A DNA stretch of 38,112 nucleotides from positions 1 to 38,112 of IMG/VR virus record IMGVR_UViG_3300037961_004809, one strand, 5' to 3'. Below are positions 15,158-22,700 of the stretch, in pieces (the first letter of the stretch is position 1; each line of letters opens with the position of its first letter). The notes under the pieces were generated by a model that saw nothing but the letters and a program-made list of their open reading frames with translations, had not been told where the DNA came from and made no database searches. A program made the position numbers and the translations under genes. Source of the DNA: a virus.

Positions 15158-15539
15158 TTTTTTTCTTTTTATCTGTTCCTGCGTTATTTTTTTCCCAAGG
15201 TAAACCTCTACTTTTTGTATTTATATAATCAGTAGAAATTTTTAATGTTTTACCACCTGGATTGTTTTTCCATTTATAATATAAACTATTAAATTGTAAC
15301 TGTGGCTCATGATCTTCACCAGCCAAACTCATTTGTAATTTATGACCTTTTTCATGCTTTATAGTTTTAAGCATATTTTTAGGACTTAAATCTTTATTTA
15401 CAAATATAGTTTTATTCTCATCAATATAACCCCAATGTCTTTTAGTAGGCATATCAACAAGTTTAATAACATTATCTAGTTTATTAGAGCTTGGATGCAA
15501 GCTTAATAACTGATGAAACGGTTTCATCTTAAATGACAT
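15144..15539 (-). CDS. Small zincin-like protein (HExxH)
   Basis: A 131-aa protein with KTIKHEKGHKLQM, a His-Glu-x-x-His site typical of zinc metallopeptidases, at about residues 61-66 within a predicted helix. The region before it (WGYIDENKTIFVNKDLSPKNML) resembles the strand preceding the helix in minimal zincins. A third ligand is not certain; candidates lie in AGEDHEPQLQ. The C-terminus is Lys-rich (TDKKKKNEK). No signal peptide, so it would act in the cytoplasm or be carried in the virion. The substrate is unknown; processing of a phage structural or host protein is possible. Confidence 0.6.
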   Translation of the reverse strand: MSFKMKPFHQLLSLHPSSNKLDNVIKLVDMPTKRHWGYIDENKTIFVNKDLSPKNMLKTIKHEKGHKLQMSLAGEDHEPQLQFNSLYYKWKNNPGGKTLKISTDYINTKSRGLPWEKNNAGTDKKKKNEKA

Positions 15540-15646
15540 TATTTTCTTTTTTTAATTTTTTTACAACTACCTGGTGAAAACGGTTTCTTGCCTTTTACAG
15601 GTGCGTATCCTGGCCAGCATCTGCCTTTCTTTTTACTTTTTGCCAC
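15539..15646 (-). CDS. Micro-gene: 35-aa basic Cys-containing peptide, GTG start
   Basis: A 35-aa ORF with no ATG; an in-frame stop lies upstream and the first good start is GTG at 15646. Product: MAKSKKKGRCWPGYAPVKGK, then KPFSPGSCKK and a basic tail. The CWPGYxPVxGKKPxSxGSC pattern with two Cys is one I associate with recurrent tiny phage proteins, but no family is named. Its TAA overlaps the ATG of the HExxH gene (TAATG), and its start lies inside the preceding 46-aa gene, which fits the local overlapping style. Confidence 0.5.
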   Translation of the reverse strand: MAKSKKKGRCWPGYAPVKGKKPFSPGSCKKIKKRK

Positions 15647-15773
15647 CTTTACCCATTTTACCTGGTCCACCTTTTTTAGTACATCTTACACCCCATCCTG
15701 AAGCATAAGCACTAGGCCATACCTTAAATTTTCTTTTTGCTGCAGCTTTACAAGCTGGACTAATTTTTCCCAT
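15633..15773 (-). CDS. Micro-gene: 46-aa basic protein, DUF5872-like
   Basis: A 46-aa ORF starting with ATG inside the end of the holin-like gene. Product MGKISPACKAAAKRKFKVWP, then SAYASGWGVRCTKKGG and a Gly/Lys tail. The KFKVWPSAYAS...CTK pattern occurs in small basic proteins of phages and giant viruses (DUF5872-like in my reading). Two Cys and about one-third Lys/Arg/Gly. Possible DNA condensation or virion role, inferred from charge and the late, clustered position. Confidence 0.55.
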   Translation of the reverse strand: MGKISPACKAAAKRKFKVWPSAYASGWGVRCTKKGGPGKMGKGGKK

Positions 15774-15987
15774 TGCCTTTAAATTTTTCAATTGAACTTA
15801 TACCAAAGCATCCTAAAGTAACCCATACAAACGAGTTGTAAACAACTTCATTTATAATAAGATCTTTGTCTGCAAAAAGACTTGTGCATAAATCAGCTAC
15901 GGCAAAACACACCATAACTACAAACGAAGCAAAGCCTACTATATTTTTTTCGTTAATATCGTTTTTATCTTTAAATAATGTCCACAT
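15760..15987 (-). CDS. Holin-like small membrane protein
   Basis: A 75-aa product from ATG 15987, directly after the preceding stop; an upstream in-frame ATG at 16008 lies in the previous gene. It has a short charged N-terminus (MWTLFKDKNDINEKN), a first membrane segment (IVGFASFVVMVCFAVADL), a loop with charged residues, a second membrane segment (VVYNSFVWVTLGCFGI) and a charged end (SSIEKFKGNGKN). Two membrane segments, small size, charged C-terminus and placement near an M15 peptidase fit a class II-type holin. No sequence family is certain, so it could also be an unrelated membrane protein. Confidence 0.6.
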   Translation of the reverse strand: MWTLFKDKNDINEKNIVGFASFVVMVCFAVADLCTSLFADKDLIINEVVYNSFVWVTLGCFGISSIEKFKGNGKN

Positions 15988-15988
15988 A

Positions 15989-16159
15989 TTATTTCTTTTT
16001 ACCACCATATGAATATGGAAATAAAGCGTTCATAGCTTTACGTCTACCTTCACATCCGCACGGTATATTTAAACCTTTTGATACTCTATCTACAGCAGAC
16101 TTAATACCAGTCTTAGTAGTGAATTTATGTATAGTGTCTCCTAATCCTCTTGATTTCAT
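15989..16159 (-). CDS. Small conserved-looking phage protein with CGC motif
   Basis: A 56-aa product from ATG 16159, which lies just past the stop of the previous gene; an in-frame ATG at 16201 would overlap that gene by 41 nt and is less likely. The sequence GLGDTIHKFTTKTGIK, then IPCGCEGRRKAMNALFPY resembles a small family seen in many tailed phages with GDTI..K...GI...CGC..R...LN..FPY. Two closely spaced Cys might bind metal. Function unknown. Between the holin-like and the DUF6321-like genes, with 1-2 nt spacing on each side. Confidence 0.65.
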   Translation of the reverse strand: MKSRGLGDTIHKFTTKTGIKSAVDRVSKGLNIPCGCEGRRKAMNALFPYSYGGKKK

Positions 16160-16160
16160 A

Positions 16161-16433
16161 TTAACATTTCCATCTACGTCTAGCAGCTCGACCTCTTTCA
16201 CCGGTCCAGCCTTTTGATCTAGCGCAAAATGATTTTCTACGTTTAGCAGCTTTACTACCAGGTTTTACTTTACCTGTTACAGCTGTCTTTAATTTACTAC
16301 CAGGATTTTTACGTCTATAAGCCGCAACTCCTTTTTTAGTCATACCAGCGCCTTCTTTAGTAGTTCTAAAGTTTCTGTTCTTACCTTTAGTAGTTTTTCT
16401 TACGTCTGGTTTTCTTTTTCTTTTAGCTGGCAT
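16161..16433 (-). CDS. DUF6321-like small basic protein
   Basis: A 90-aa protein that is about 40% Lys/Arg. The core GMTKKGVAAYRRKNPGSKLK and TAVTGKVKPGSKAAKRRKSF followed by CARSKGW is the pattern of DUF6321, a small domain common in phages and giant viruses. The C-terminal RGRAARRRWKC also fits. Its role is unknown; the strong positive charge and late position suggest binding to DNA or RNA, perhaps in virions. It is followed by the CGC protein and preceded by the lipoprotein gene with 2-nt spacing. Confidence 0.75.
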   Translation of the reverse strand: MPAKRKRKPDVRKTTKGKNRNFRTTKEGAGMTKKGVAAYRRKNPGSKLKTAVTGKVKPGSKAAKRRKSFCARSKGWTGERGRAARRRWKC

Positions 16434-16435
16434 AA

Positions 16436-16873
16436 TTAATTATTTTTTCTAGGGTTTACAATTACTGGATTTGGTGGGTTTGGTGGATTTACTACTGGTC
16501 TATCTGGCGGTCTCGTAATAGTTGGCGTATTGTTATTATTGTTATTATTATAATTACTATTACCATTATATGAGGGTTTAGGTACGTTATACAAAGCTGG
16601 GTGATAATATGGTTTATCCCATCTAGTGTAGTAACCACTATATGGTCTATACCAGTCATATCCTACTACATTATATATTACATTTGGTCTTATATCTTTA
16701 ATAGGTATTTTTAACGTATCACCTTCTTCAGTTAACGCTAACACATGAGTTACTTGAGGTCCTTTGCTTTGATAATAATATGGTGAACAGCTAGCTAACA
16801 TAGCAAACAATAATATTGCCAATAGTACTGTTATTGATATTACTCTACCTAAGTCTCTTTGCTCATCTGTCAT
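16436..16873 (-). CDS. Pro/Asn-rich lipoprotein, possible outer spanin
   Basis: A 145-aa protein. Residues 11-28 form a hydrophobic signal (VISITVLLAILLFAMLAS) followed by Cys29 in a lipobox LASC, so it is likely a lipoprotein. The mature part has Tyr-rich stretches (YYYQSKG, YDWYRPYSGYYTRW), then an Asn run (NYNNNNNNN) and a Pro-rich tail (RPPDRPVVNPPNPPNPV). Small Pro-rich lipoproteins beside a peptidase and holin are often outer spanins that fuse membranes at lysis, but this one is longer than usual and lies away from any inner spanin. It starts in a 4-nt overlap with the M15 peptidase gene. Confidence 0.6.
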   Translation of the reverse strand: MTDEQRDLGRVISITVLLAILLFAMLASCSPYYYQSKGPQVTHVLALTEEGDTLKIPIKDIRPNVIYNVVGYDWYRPYSGYYTRWDKPYYHPALYNVPKPSYNGNSNYNNNNNNNTPTITRPPDRPVVNPPNPPNPVIVNPRKNN

Positions 16874-17331
16874 ATTACCATATACTTTGTTTTACCGTTT
16901 TCACGATAAGCTTTTAAACACCTTTTTCTATTTTCACCTGGATTAACATAGCTTACATGCACCCAAGCTGGATTACTATCATCACCAAACTCCCATATCA
17001 TTTGATCAAACTCTAAGTTTTCTTTAATAAACTTATACATATCACAATTTTTCATGTGACCGAATGTATCGTCTATATCCATAGCTTGACCATGACAATG
17101 TTGTGATTTTGCTGATCCGCCAATTGCAGCGTTAAGTTCTGGTCCGCGATAAAACGAATTTATCTTTATAGGACCTCCTACGTGCATTCTAAGAGGCTCA
17201 AATACTTTTTCCGCCAATAGCTTCATGTTTTGTAAATGAGCATCAGAGGGATCATTATCTAAACCAAGTCTCAAAGCGGTTATACTGTATACACCTTCTT
17301 TGTAACTTACATGTTTACTTATTTTATCCAT
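16870..17331 (-). CDS. Peptidase M15 family endolysin
   Basis: A 153-aa protein of the M15/VanY-like (Peptidase_M15_3) type. Signature SFYRGPELNAAIGG, then SxHxxGxAxDI at 76-86 (SQHCHGQAMDI) with zinc ligands H78 and D85, and C-terminal H125 in AWVHVSY. Known members cleave the L-Ala-D-Glu or D-Ala-D-Ala bond in peptidoglycan. No signal peptide, so a holin or similar is needed to release it, which fits the holin-like gene downstream. The gene lies between a tiny Trp-rich protein and the lipoprotein, each overlapping by a few bases. Probably the phage endolysin. Confidence 0.88.
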   Translation of the reverse strand: MDKISKHVSYKEGVYSITALRLGLDNDPSDAHLQNMKLLAEKVFEPLRMHVGGPIKINSFYRGPELNAAIGGSAKSQHCHGQAMDIDDTFGHMKNCDMYKFIKENLEFDQMIWEFGDDSNPAWVHVSYVNPGENRKRCLKAYRENGKTKYMVI

Positions 17332-17467
17332 TTTTAATTGCTTTTTTTACAGCTCTAGCTTTACGCTTTATTTCAGCTGCTTTACTAATTATGATGTCGT
17401 CTACTGTAGTTTTAGTCCACAGCAAAGTCCACATATCTTTCCAATATTGTTTAGTTAAATTCCACAT
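17324..17467 (-). CDS. Micro-gene: 47-aa Trp-rich, Lys-rich protein
   Basis: A 47-aa ORF overlapping the end of the YfiM-like gene and the start of the M15 gene. The N-terminal half MWNLTKQYWKDMWTLLWTK is amphipathic with four Trp; the C-terminal half is a basic helix (AEIKRKARAVKKAIK). It could lie on a membrane surface. No family recognised. The gene fills the only space between two late genes and starts at ATG, which supports it. Confidence 0.5.
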   Translation of the reverse strand: MWNLTKQYWKDMWTLLWTKTTVDDIIISKAAEIKRKARAVKKAIKNG

Positions 17468-17844
17468 TTTCTTTTTGATTTAGGTTTTCTATATTTTTTA
17501 GGTCCATACCTTTTTTTATTTCCAAATAAAGGTATTGTAGTAGTAATAGTTATACCGCCTAAAGTCGTTGCTAAAACATCTCCATGTTCAACATAACCGC
17601 CAAACGTAGCGTCATACATTTCTTTCATTACACCAGCTGCAAAAGCTGTGCAAATACCTGTTATCATTGCTCTTTTTTTATCTTGATGTTTACTATAAGA
17701 CCAAACATAACCCGCTGCTCCAGCTATATTACCAGCTGCAAAATGTAATTTCTTATCTTCTGGTATCTGAGCGTTAGCAAAGCCCACAATACCCATTACA
17801 AATAGGACACATAATTTAAAATTTACTTGCGTTATTAATTTCAT
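17455..17844 (-). CDS. YfiM-like (DUF2279) envelope protein
   Basis: A 129-aa product from the ATG at 17844; an in-frame start at 17865 adds 7 residues with a worse signal peptide. Signal: VNFKLCVLFVMGIVGFANA, then a likely cleavage before Gln. The mature part has DKKLHFAAGNIAGAAGY, GVMKEMYDATFGGYVEHGD and VLATTLGG, which match the DK.LHF...KE.YD...DllAt..G pattern of YfiM/DUF2279 proteins of Gram-negative envelopes. The C-terminus is basic (KKYRKPKSKRK). Role unknown; probably sits in the host envelope late in infection. Overlaps the thioredoxin-like gene by 29 nt. Confidence 0.7.
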   Translation of the reverse strand: MKLITQVNFKLCVLFVMGIVGFANAQIPEDKKLHFAAGNIAGAAGYVWSYSKHQDKKRAMITGICTAFAAGVMKEMYDATFGGYVEHGDVLATTLGGITITTTIPLFGNKKRYGPKKYRKPKSKRKCGI

Positions 17845-18226
17845 TAATGGCTTCTTGAATATCATTTAAATCTGCTGGCAACATAAGATCTAAACCAGCT
17901 TTAAAAACAGTTTCTTTTATACCGTCTTTAAATATTATTAATGTGGGTGCCATACGAACCCTATATTTCTTTTTAGCTTCTGGAGCTTTAGCTATATCAA
18001 TTCTATAATATACAGCATCTTCTAACTTATCCCACTCTGCAAAACAATTAGCTTCATTAAACTTAGCCCAAAATTCTACAATAACAGGTTTTTTATCATC
18101 ATCACCAAATGCATTATGGCTATTTATTACATCTTCAAAATTAGAATCATCTATCCAATACTCTTCAGGTACATCAGACTGACTAAATGTTAAAAAAGGT
18201 ATTAAGAATAAAGTTAGGTATTTCAT
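17816..18226 (-). CDS. Secreted thioredoxin-fold protein lacking the CxxC site
   Basis: A 136-aa protein with a signal peptide (MKYLTLFLIPFLTFSQS, cleavage likely near Gln16) followed by a thioredoxin fold: VIVEFWAKFNEANCFAEW, then VYYRIDIAKAP and the cis-Pro loop RMAPTLIIFKDG. In true thioredoxins FWA is followed by WCGPC; here that stretch reads KFNEANC, so both active-site Cys are replaced and one Cys lies just beyond. Disulfide exchange is therefore unlikely in the usual form; a binding or chaperone role is possible. It lies next to the YfiM-like protein and the barrel gene, so it may act in the periplasm. Confidence 0.7.
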   Translation of the reverse strand: MKYLTLFLIPFLTFSQSDVPEEYWIDDSNFEDVINSHNAFGDDDKKPVIVEFWAKFNEANCFAEWDKLEDAVYYRIDIAKAPEAKKKYRVRMAPTLIIFKDGIKETVFKAGLDLMLPADLNDIQEAINEINNASKF

Positions 18227-18510
18227 TATTTATTTTTTTGTATTTCATATAATCTTTCATCGATCTTGTCTAGTTGATCTCTCATTGCCTCTACATCTTC
18301 TTGAGTATCCATTATTGTTTGACGTATTAACTCGTCTTTTAAATCATATTCTATCCTGTCAATAACAGGTTCTGGTAACTCTTTTGCTAGCGCTATATCA
18401 GCTTGCAAAGCAAACCACATACCAACCATAGCTGCTATGCCTACTGCTATTGTGCCTAATGTTTTTAAGTCTAATGTTATTTTAGTTTCTTCTCCAATTT
18501 GTTGTGCCAT
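18226..18510 (-). CDS. Membrane-anchored coiled-coil protein, possible inner spanin
   Basis: A 94-aa protein with an N-terminal cytoplasmic stretch, one membrane segment (TLGTIAVGIAAMVGMWFAL, about residues 18-36) and a C-terminal coiled coil with heptad-like charges (DTQEDVEAMRDQLDKIDERL). This is the shape of inner spanins (Rz-like), but also of other phage membrane coiled-coil proteins. No partner lipoprotein overlaps it; the nearest lipoprotein is about 1.4 kb downstream. Lies between the barrel gene (2-nt gap) and the thioredoxin-like gene (1-nt overlap). Confidence 0.6.
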   Translation of the reverse strand: MAQQIGEETKITLDLKTLGTIAVGIAAMVGMWFALQADIALAKELPEPVIDRIEYDLKDELIRQTIMDTQEDVEAMRDQLDKIDERLYEIQKNK

Positions 18511-18512
18511 GA

Positions 18513-19706
18513 TTATCTAAATGTGTAGTTAATTCCAAAGTTTGAGTTAAATATTTCTGAGTCCCAGAATTTAGTATATTCACCTTCAATAAACACACCA
18601 ATTGATTTGCTGATTTTAACACCAAATACCATACCAGCTTGATAATCACTCCACTGTTCTCCATCTAAATTATTATTATGCCCGCCGACTCCCCAGCTGT
18701 TTCTATGTAGGTAACTAAAGTCTTCATTACCTTGTACGTATTTATGGTAAGGTAATATCCAACTGCCAAACGCGTGAAACCAGAAGTTGTTTTTATAGTG
18801 ATAAAAGTCAAAACCGACGATTGGTGCGATCTCAGCAAAAGCGTCAAGCTCAGCCCATGCTTCTTGATTATATCGATTTAACAAGCCAGGCATTACAAGA
18901 TCTCTAAACTGTGCGTCTGTCCAAGCAACAACATCACCTTCTGGATTGGTCCAATACCAATCACTAACAAAATCACCGTTTTCATCAGTTCCTGAATAAT
19001 ACCAGTCATCATAACCATAATCAAAACCTAAAGTATACCAATAATTTACTATACCTCCGTCTTCATCTGTTTCATTTAACCATATTTCTACCGGATTATA
19101 ACCGTAAGGACGTTGATGTGTTCTGTATATTGCACCAGCAGATATACTAAATTTCTTACCAATAGGTAACCTGGCTCTTAATTCACCAGATGTATATTGA
19201 AAACCAACATTACCAGCTTCTCTAGCTTCAAACTTAGCTATATGATAATCACCAGTATGTCTTATAAATAATCTTTTATTGTCAAACTCGTTACCGTTTC
19301 TTCTTTCTTTTTCCCAATGTAGCATGTATTCTAAACCTTGAACAGCTGATGTAGGTGCTGATAAAGCTACTTGTTTTTCTATTTTGTTGTTACCAGTCCA
19401 GAAATTACCAGGTTTTATTTCATAACCAAATCTAGCTAATTTACGTATACCCACACCATATCTATAATCAAATGGGTGATATATTGTTTGATCTACAACA
19501 TCTGGTATTGCGTAGAAATCATCTGGATTTGTACGTATGAAATATTTAGGTTGTTCTTCTTTTGCATTACCTATGTTACCGGCAGCGTAAAAAGTTCCGT
19601 ACTTTAAAAAATCTTTATATAACTCTTTAAAAAAGTTTTTCTTTTGATCTTGAGCTATTGAATTAAAGCTTATTAATAATGCTAATATTGTTAAAATTTG
19701 TTTCAT
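18513..19706 (-). CDS. Predicted outer-membrane beta-barrel protein
   Basis: A 397-aa protein with a Bacteroidetes-like signal peptide (MKQILTILALLISFNSIA, cleavage before Gln19) and a long body of alternating aromatic/polar strands, Trp/Tyr-rich, with acidic loops. The last residues, NFGINYTFR, end in an aromatic beta-signal pattern recognised by BamA, though with a final Arg. No known porin family recognised. Encoded in the late arm between ejection-protein and envelope genes. It would insert into the host outer membrane and could block receptor use by other phages, alter permeability or help lysis. These roles are inference. Confidence 0.65.
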   Translation of the reverse strand: MKQILTILALLISFNSIAQDQKKNFFKELYKDFLKYGTFYAAGNIGNAKEEQPKYFIRTNPDDFYAIPDVVDQTIYHPFDYRYGVGIRKLARFGYEIKPGNFWTGNNKIEKQVALSAPTSAVQGLEYMLHWEKERRNGNEFDNKRLFIRHTGDYHIAKFEAREAGNVGFQYTSGELRARLPIGKKFSISAGAIYRTHQRPYGYNPVEIWLNETDEDGGIVNYWYTLGFDYGYDDWYYSGTDENGDFVSDWYWTNPEGDVVAWTDAQFRDLVMPGLLNRYNQEAWAELDAFAEIAPIVGFDFYHYKNNFWFHAFGSWILPYHKYVQGNEDFSYLHRNSWGVGGHNNNLDGEQWSDYQAGMVFGVKISKSIGVFIEGEYTKFWDSEIFNSNFGINYTFR

Positions 19707-19756
19707 CTGTAGTAAAGTTGTTATAGTTTAAGTAATCACTTGTTTTCGCTAATAAT

Positions 19757-22700
19757 TTAAAAAATTCTCTCTCTTTTTCCTGTTGTCGACGCTTTCTTTT
19801 TCTTTTTCTTTTTGTTTTTATTATCATCAATACCTATTTCCCAGTCTTGCCAACCACCTAATAAAGCTAGTCTTTCCCATGTTTCTAAATCATCTGATGT
19901 AGCGTTTACAACATTATTTGTTTTCTTAACTAATCTATCAAGTGGTAAATTAGTTGTCGCTGATATAACATTTGCGCCTGCTAATAACGCTGGGTTATCT
20001 ATAGAAAAACCTTTTTCTTTCATTTCTTCTTTTTCCCATTGTAACGATCTAGCAGCTTGATTTATCTTTGATAGCTTAGATGATATAGGTGGTGATATTC
20101 TAGTTAGTTCATAACCTATTTTTTCATACTTTGGATTAGGTTTTTCTGACTCGTTCATTATTCTTATTATAGCGTTTTTACCTACTGATACAAACGCACC
20201 AGCAATACCAACACCTCTTAGTAATGAATCAGCCATACCATTTGCGATGCTTTGATACTTTTCTTGTTCATCTTCTTCTTCAACATCACCAAAGCTAATT
20301 GCAAATATAGCTTGTTGCAACGCGTTAAATATTAGGTTTTGTACAGCTGCATAATAAATTATTTTAGAAGTATTAGTTTTCCAATCACCTCTTCTGTTTT
20401 TAAGATCTGAAGCAGCTTTCTTTATTAGTCTAGCATACTGCATTGGTGTATTACCAAATGCTAGTATTATTCTACCTAATGGTCCAGCTTGTTGAGCAGA
20501 TATTCTATCAGGTCTACTAGACTGCTGTGACTCTTCAGCTATTTCTCTAAAATCTTTCATAGCTTGTAACTCTGCAGCTTTTTGATCTAGACCTTGTTTC
20601 TTTAATCTGTTTATTCTATTTCTATAAAAACTTGCACCACCTGAAGCAATAGCAAAACTATCAGCTATTTGTGTAGGTAAAAATCCAAATTCTAGTAATT
20701 TACTTATAACACCTCTTGGACCACCTTCTCTTGCCATGTTAGCAATATCTGCTTCATTAACGTTTATCTGTAAACCTCTACGTCTGTCAACTAAAAATTC
20801 AGAGTTCATTAATGTCATAAAGTCTTTCCAATACTGTGGTTGATTAGCAAAAGCTTTACCAGCAGCGAATATATTATTATCTCTAAAATTAATAAAGTTA
20901 ACAGAAGATATTGTTTGTAGTAACGCAGATCTTGTATTAAAGAACATGATAGTACCAATACTATTAGTTAACCAGTCTGTTACTTTACCAGTTAATGAAT
21001 CACCTTGGAAACTTCTGTTTCTACCAGTTCTCATACGTTCAAGTATACCTTCTAAAGCTTGTCTATGTGCTAAGCCAAACGCAGCTTCCATTTTATTTAA
21101 ATTCTTTTCAGAGAATATAACATCTACATTTCTTTGCCACTCTGCTAAATGTTTAGCTCTTTTTGTAGTGCCTAAGTTATCCATTAAATCAGTAGTGACA
21201 GTACCTGCTAACCAACTGCTTTTTGGAGCAGAATAACCATCATCTTTATTTATAGCTATTAACTGATCACCAAATGCTTTATAAACGGGTTTACTTTCAA
21301 CATGATCTGTTAATAATTTTAAATCAGCTTTGCTTAACCCAGGTATTGGCATGCCTTGCTTGTTCCATATATAAACTCTTACAGCTTGTTCGTTTGTGTA
21401 AGGTTCACCTGGTATTTTCTTTTGTAAGTTTTTAGGTACTACTTCTAGTTGATTCTTCAACGCTTTGTAATCGTTCATCAAAGATGTACGCTCTCTTGAT
21501 ATATTACCCATAGCTGTTGCATACGGATCTAATAAATTCTTTTTATACCAAGCCATCTGGTTATCACCAAGTTTACCTTTAGCTAATGTATTGTAAAGTA
21601 ATCCTACAAAATCTTCAGCTGATGGCGGTATGAAAAATGTAAATCTACCTTTGCTTGATCCAACTGCTTTTGCTTTTGCTTTGCTATACACTTTGTCTGC
21701 TCCAATACCTGTTTTAGCTTCTATAATATCGTTAAAGTCTCTATCTAGCTTTTGTATTCTACTTTCGTATGCTAATCTTGATTTAGATTTTACATCTAAT
21801 ACTTCAAGAGCATCTTGTACAGCTTTAACATTTTTATATACATCATCAGTAAAATAAAAATCATTATAACCGTTAGCTGCTTTACCAATAACCCAGTTTG
21901 CTTTTGCTTGTGGTGATCCGTCTTCTAAACCAGTTATATTTTCTAACGGTACTTCTAGTCCTATACCTTTTAAAAAGTCGTATATAGCTTGTGCTGATGC
22001 TTGTGGTCTAGCTGTTAGCACAAACACATCTTTATTACCAAACTTATCTATTGCTTTTTTAAGCTTAGCGGCTAATGGACCAGGTTTACCGTCAATAACT
22101 TCGTTAAACTCGCTAAAATCAAATTCAGCGCCTTGATCTTGTAATTTACCATGCTGTTTTGCAAACTCAGCAGGTGTTATTTTTTTAACACTACCATTAG
22201 GCATGTTAACAATAATTTTACTTTTTGTTGTAGCTAACGTGTCGTCAAAATCAAATACACTTATACCTTTTTTAGGTGCGTTAATATCTTTAGCGTTACG
22301 TAGAGCTTTATCATAGTTATTTAAATCATTTACTAAACCATCGTTGTTTGTTGATTTACTGTATTTAGTTTGATTTTTTACAAAAGCTTTAGATTTACTA
22401 GTTTCTATGTTTTGATTTGTAGCAAAACCTTTAGCATCAATACCAAACTCTTGTACTATATTGTTACCGTTTGATAAAATAATATTAGAAGGATCTATGC
22501 CAGCTACATTTACGTTAAAATATCTAGCCCAAACGTTATCTGTTATCTGCCAACCTTCTGGGGTTGTAGAAGTATAATTAAATGGTTTACCATCAGGTTT
22601 AAATCCTTTTAACTTTTTATCATCTGCTTTTGACAATAAACCTTGTTGATAATTTTTTTGAATATTAGCAAAGTTTTCGTTTACTTTTCCATCTAATGCG

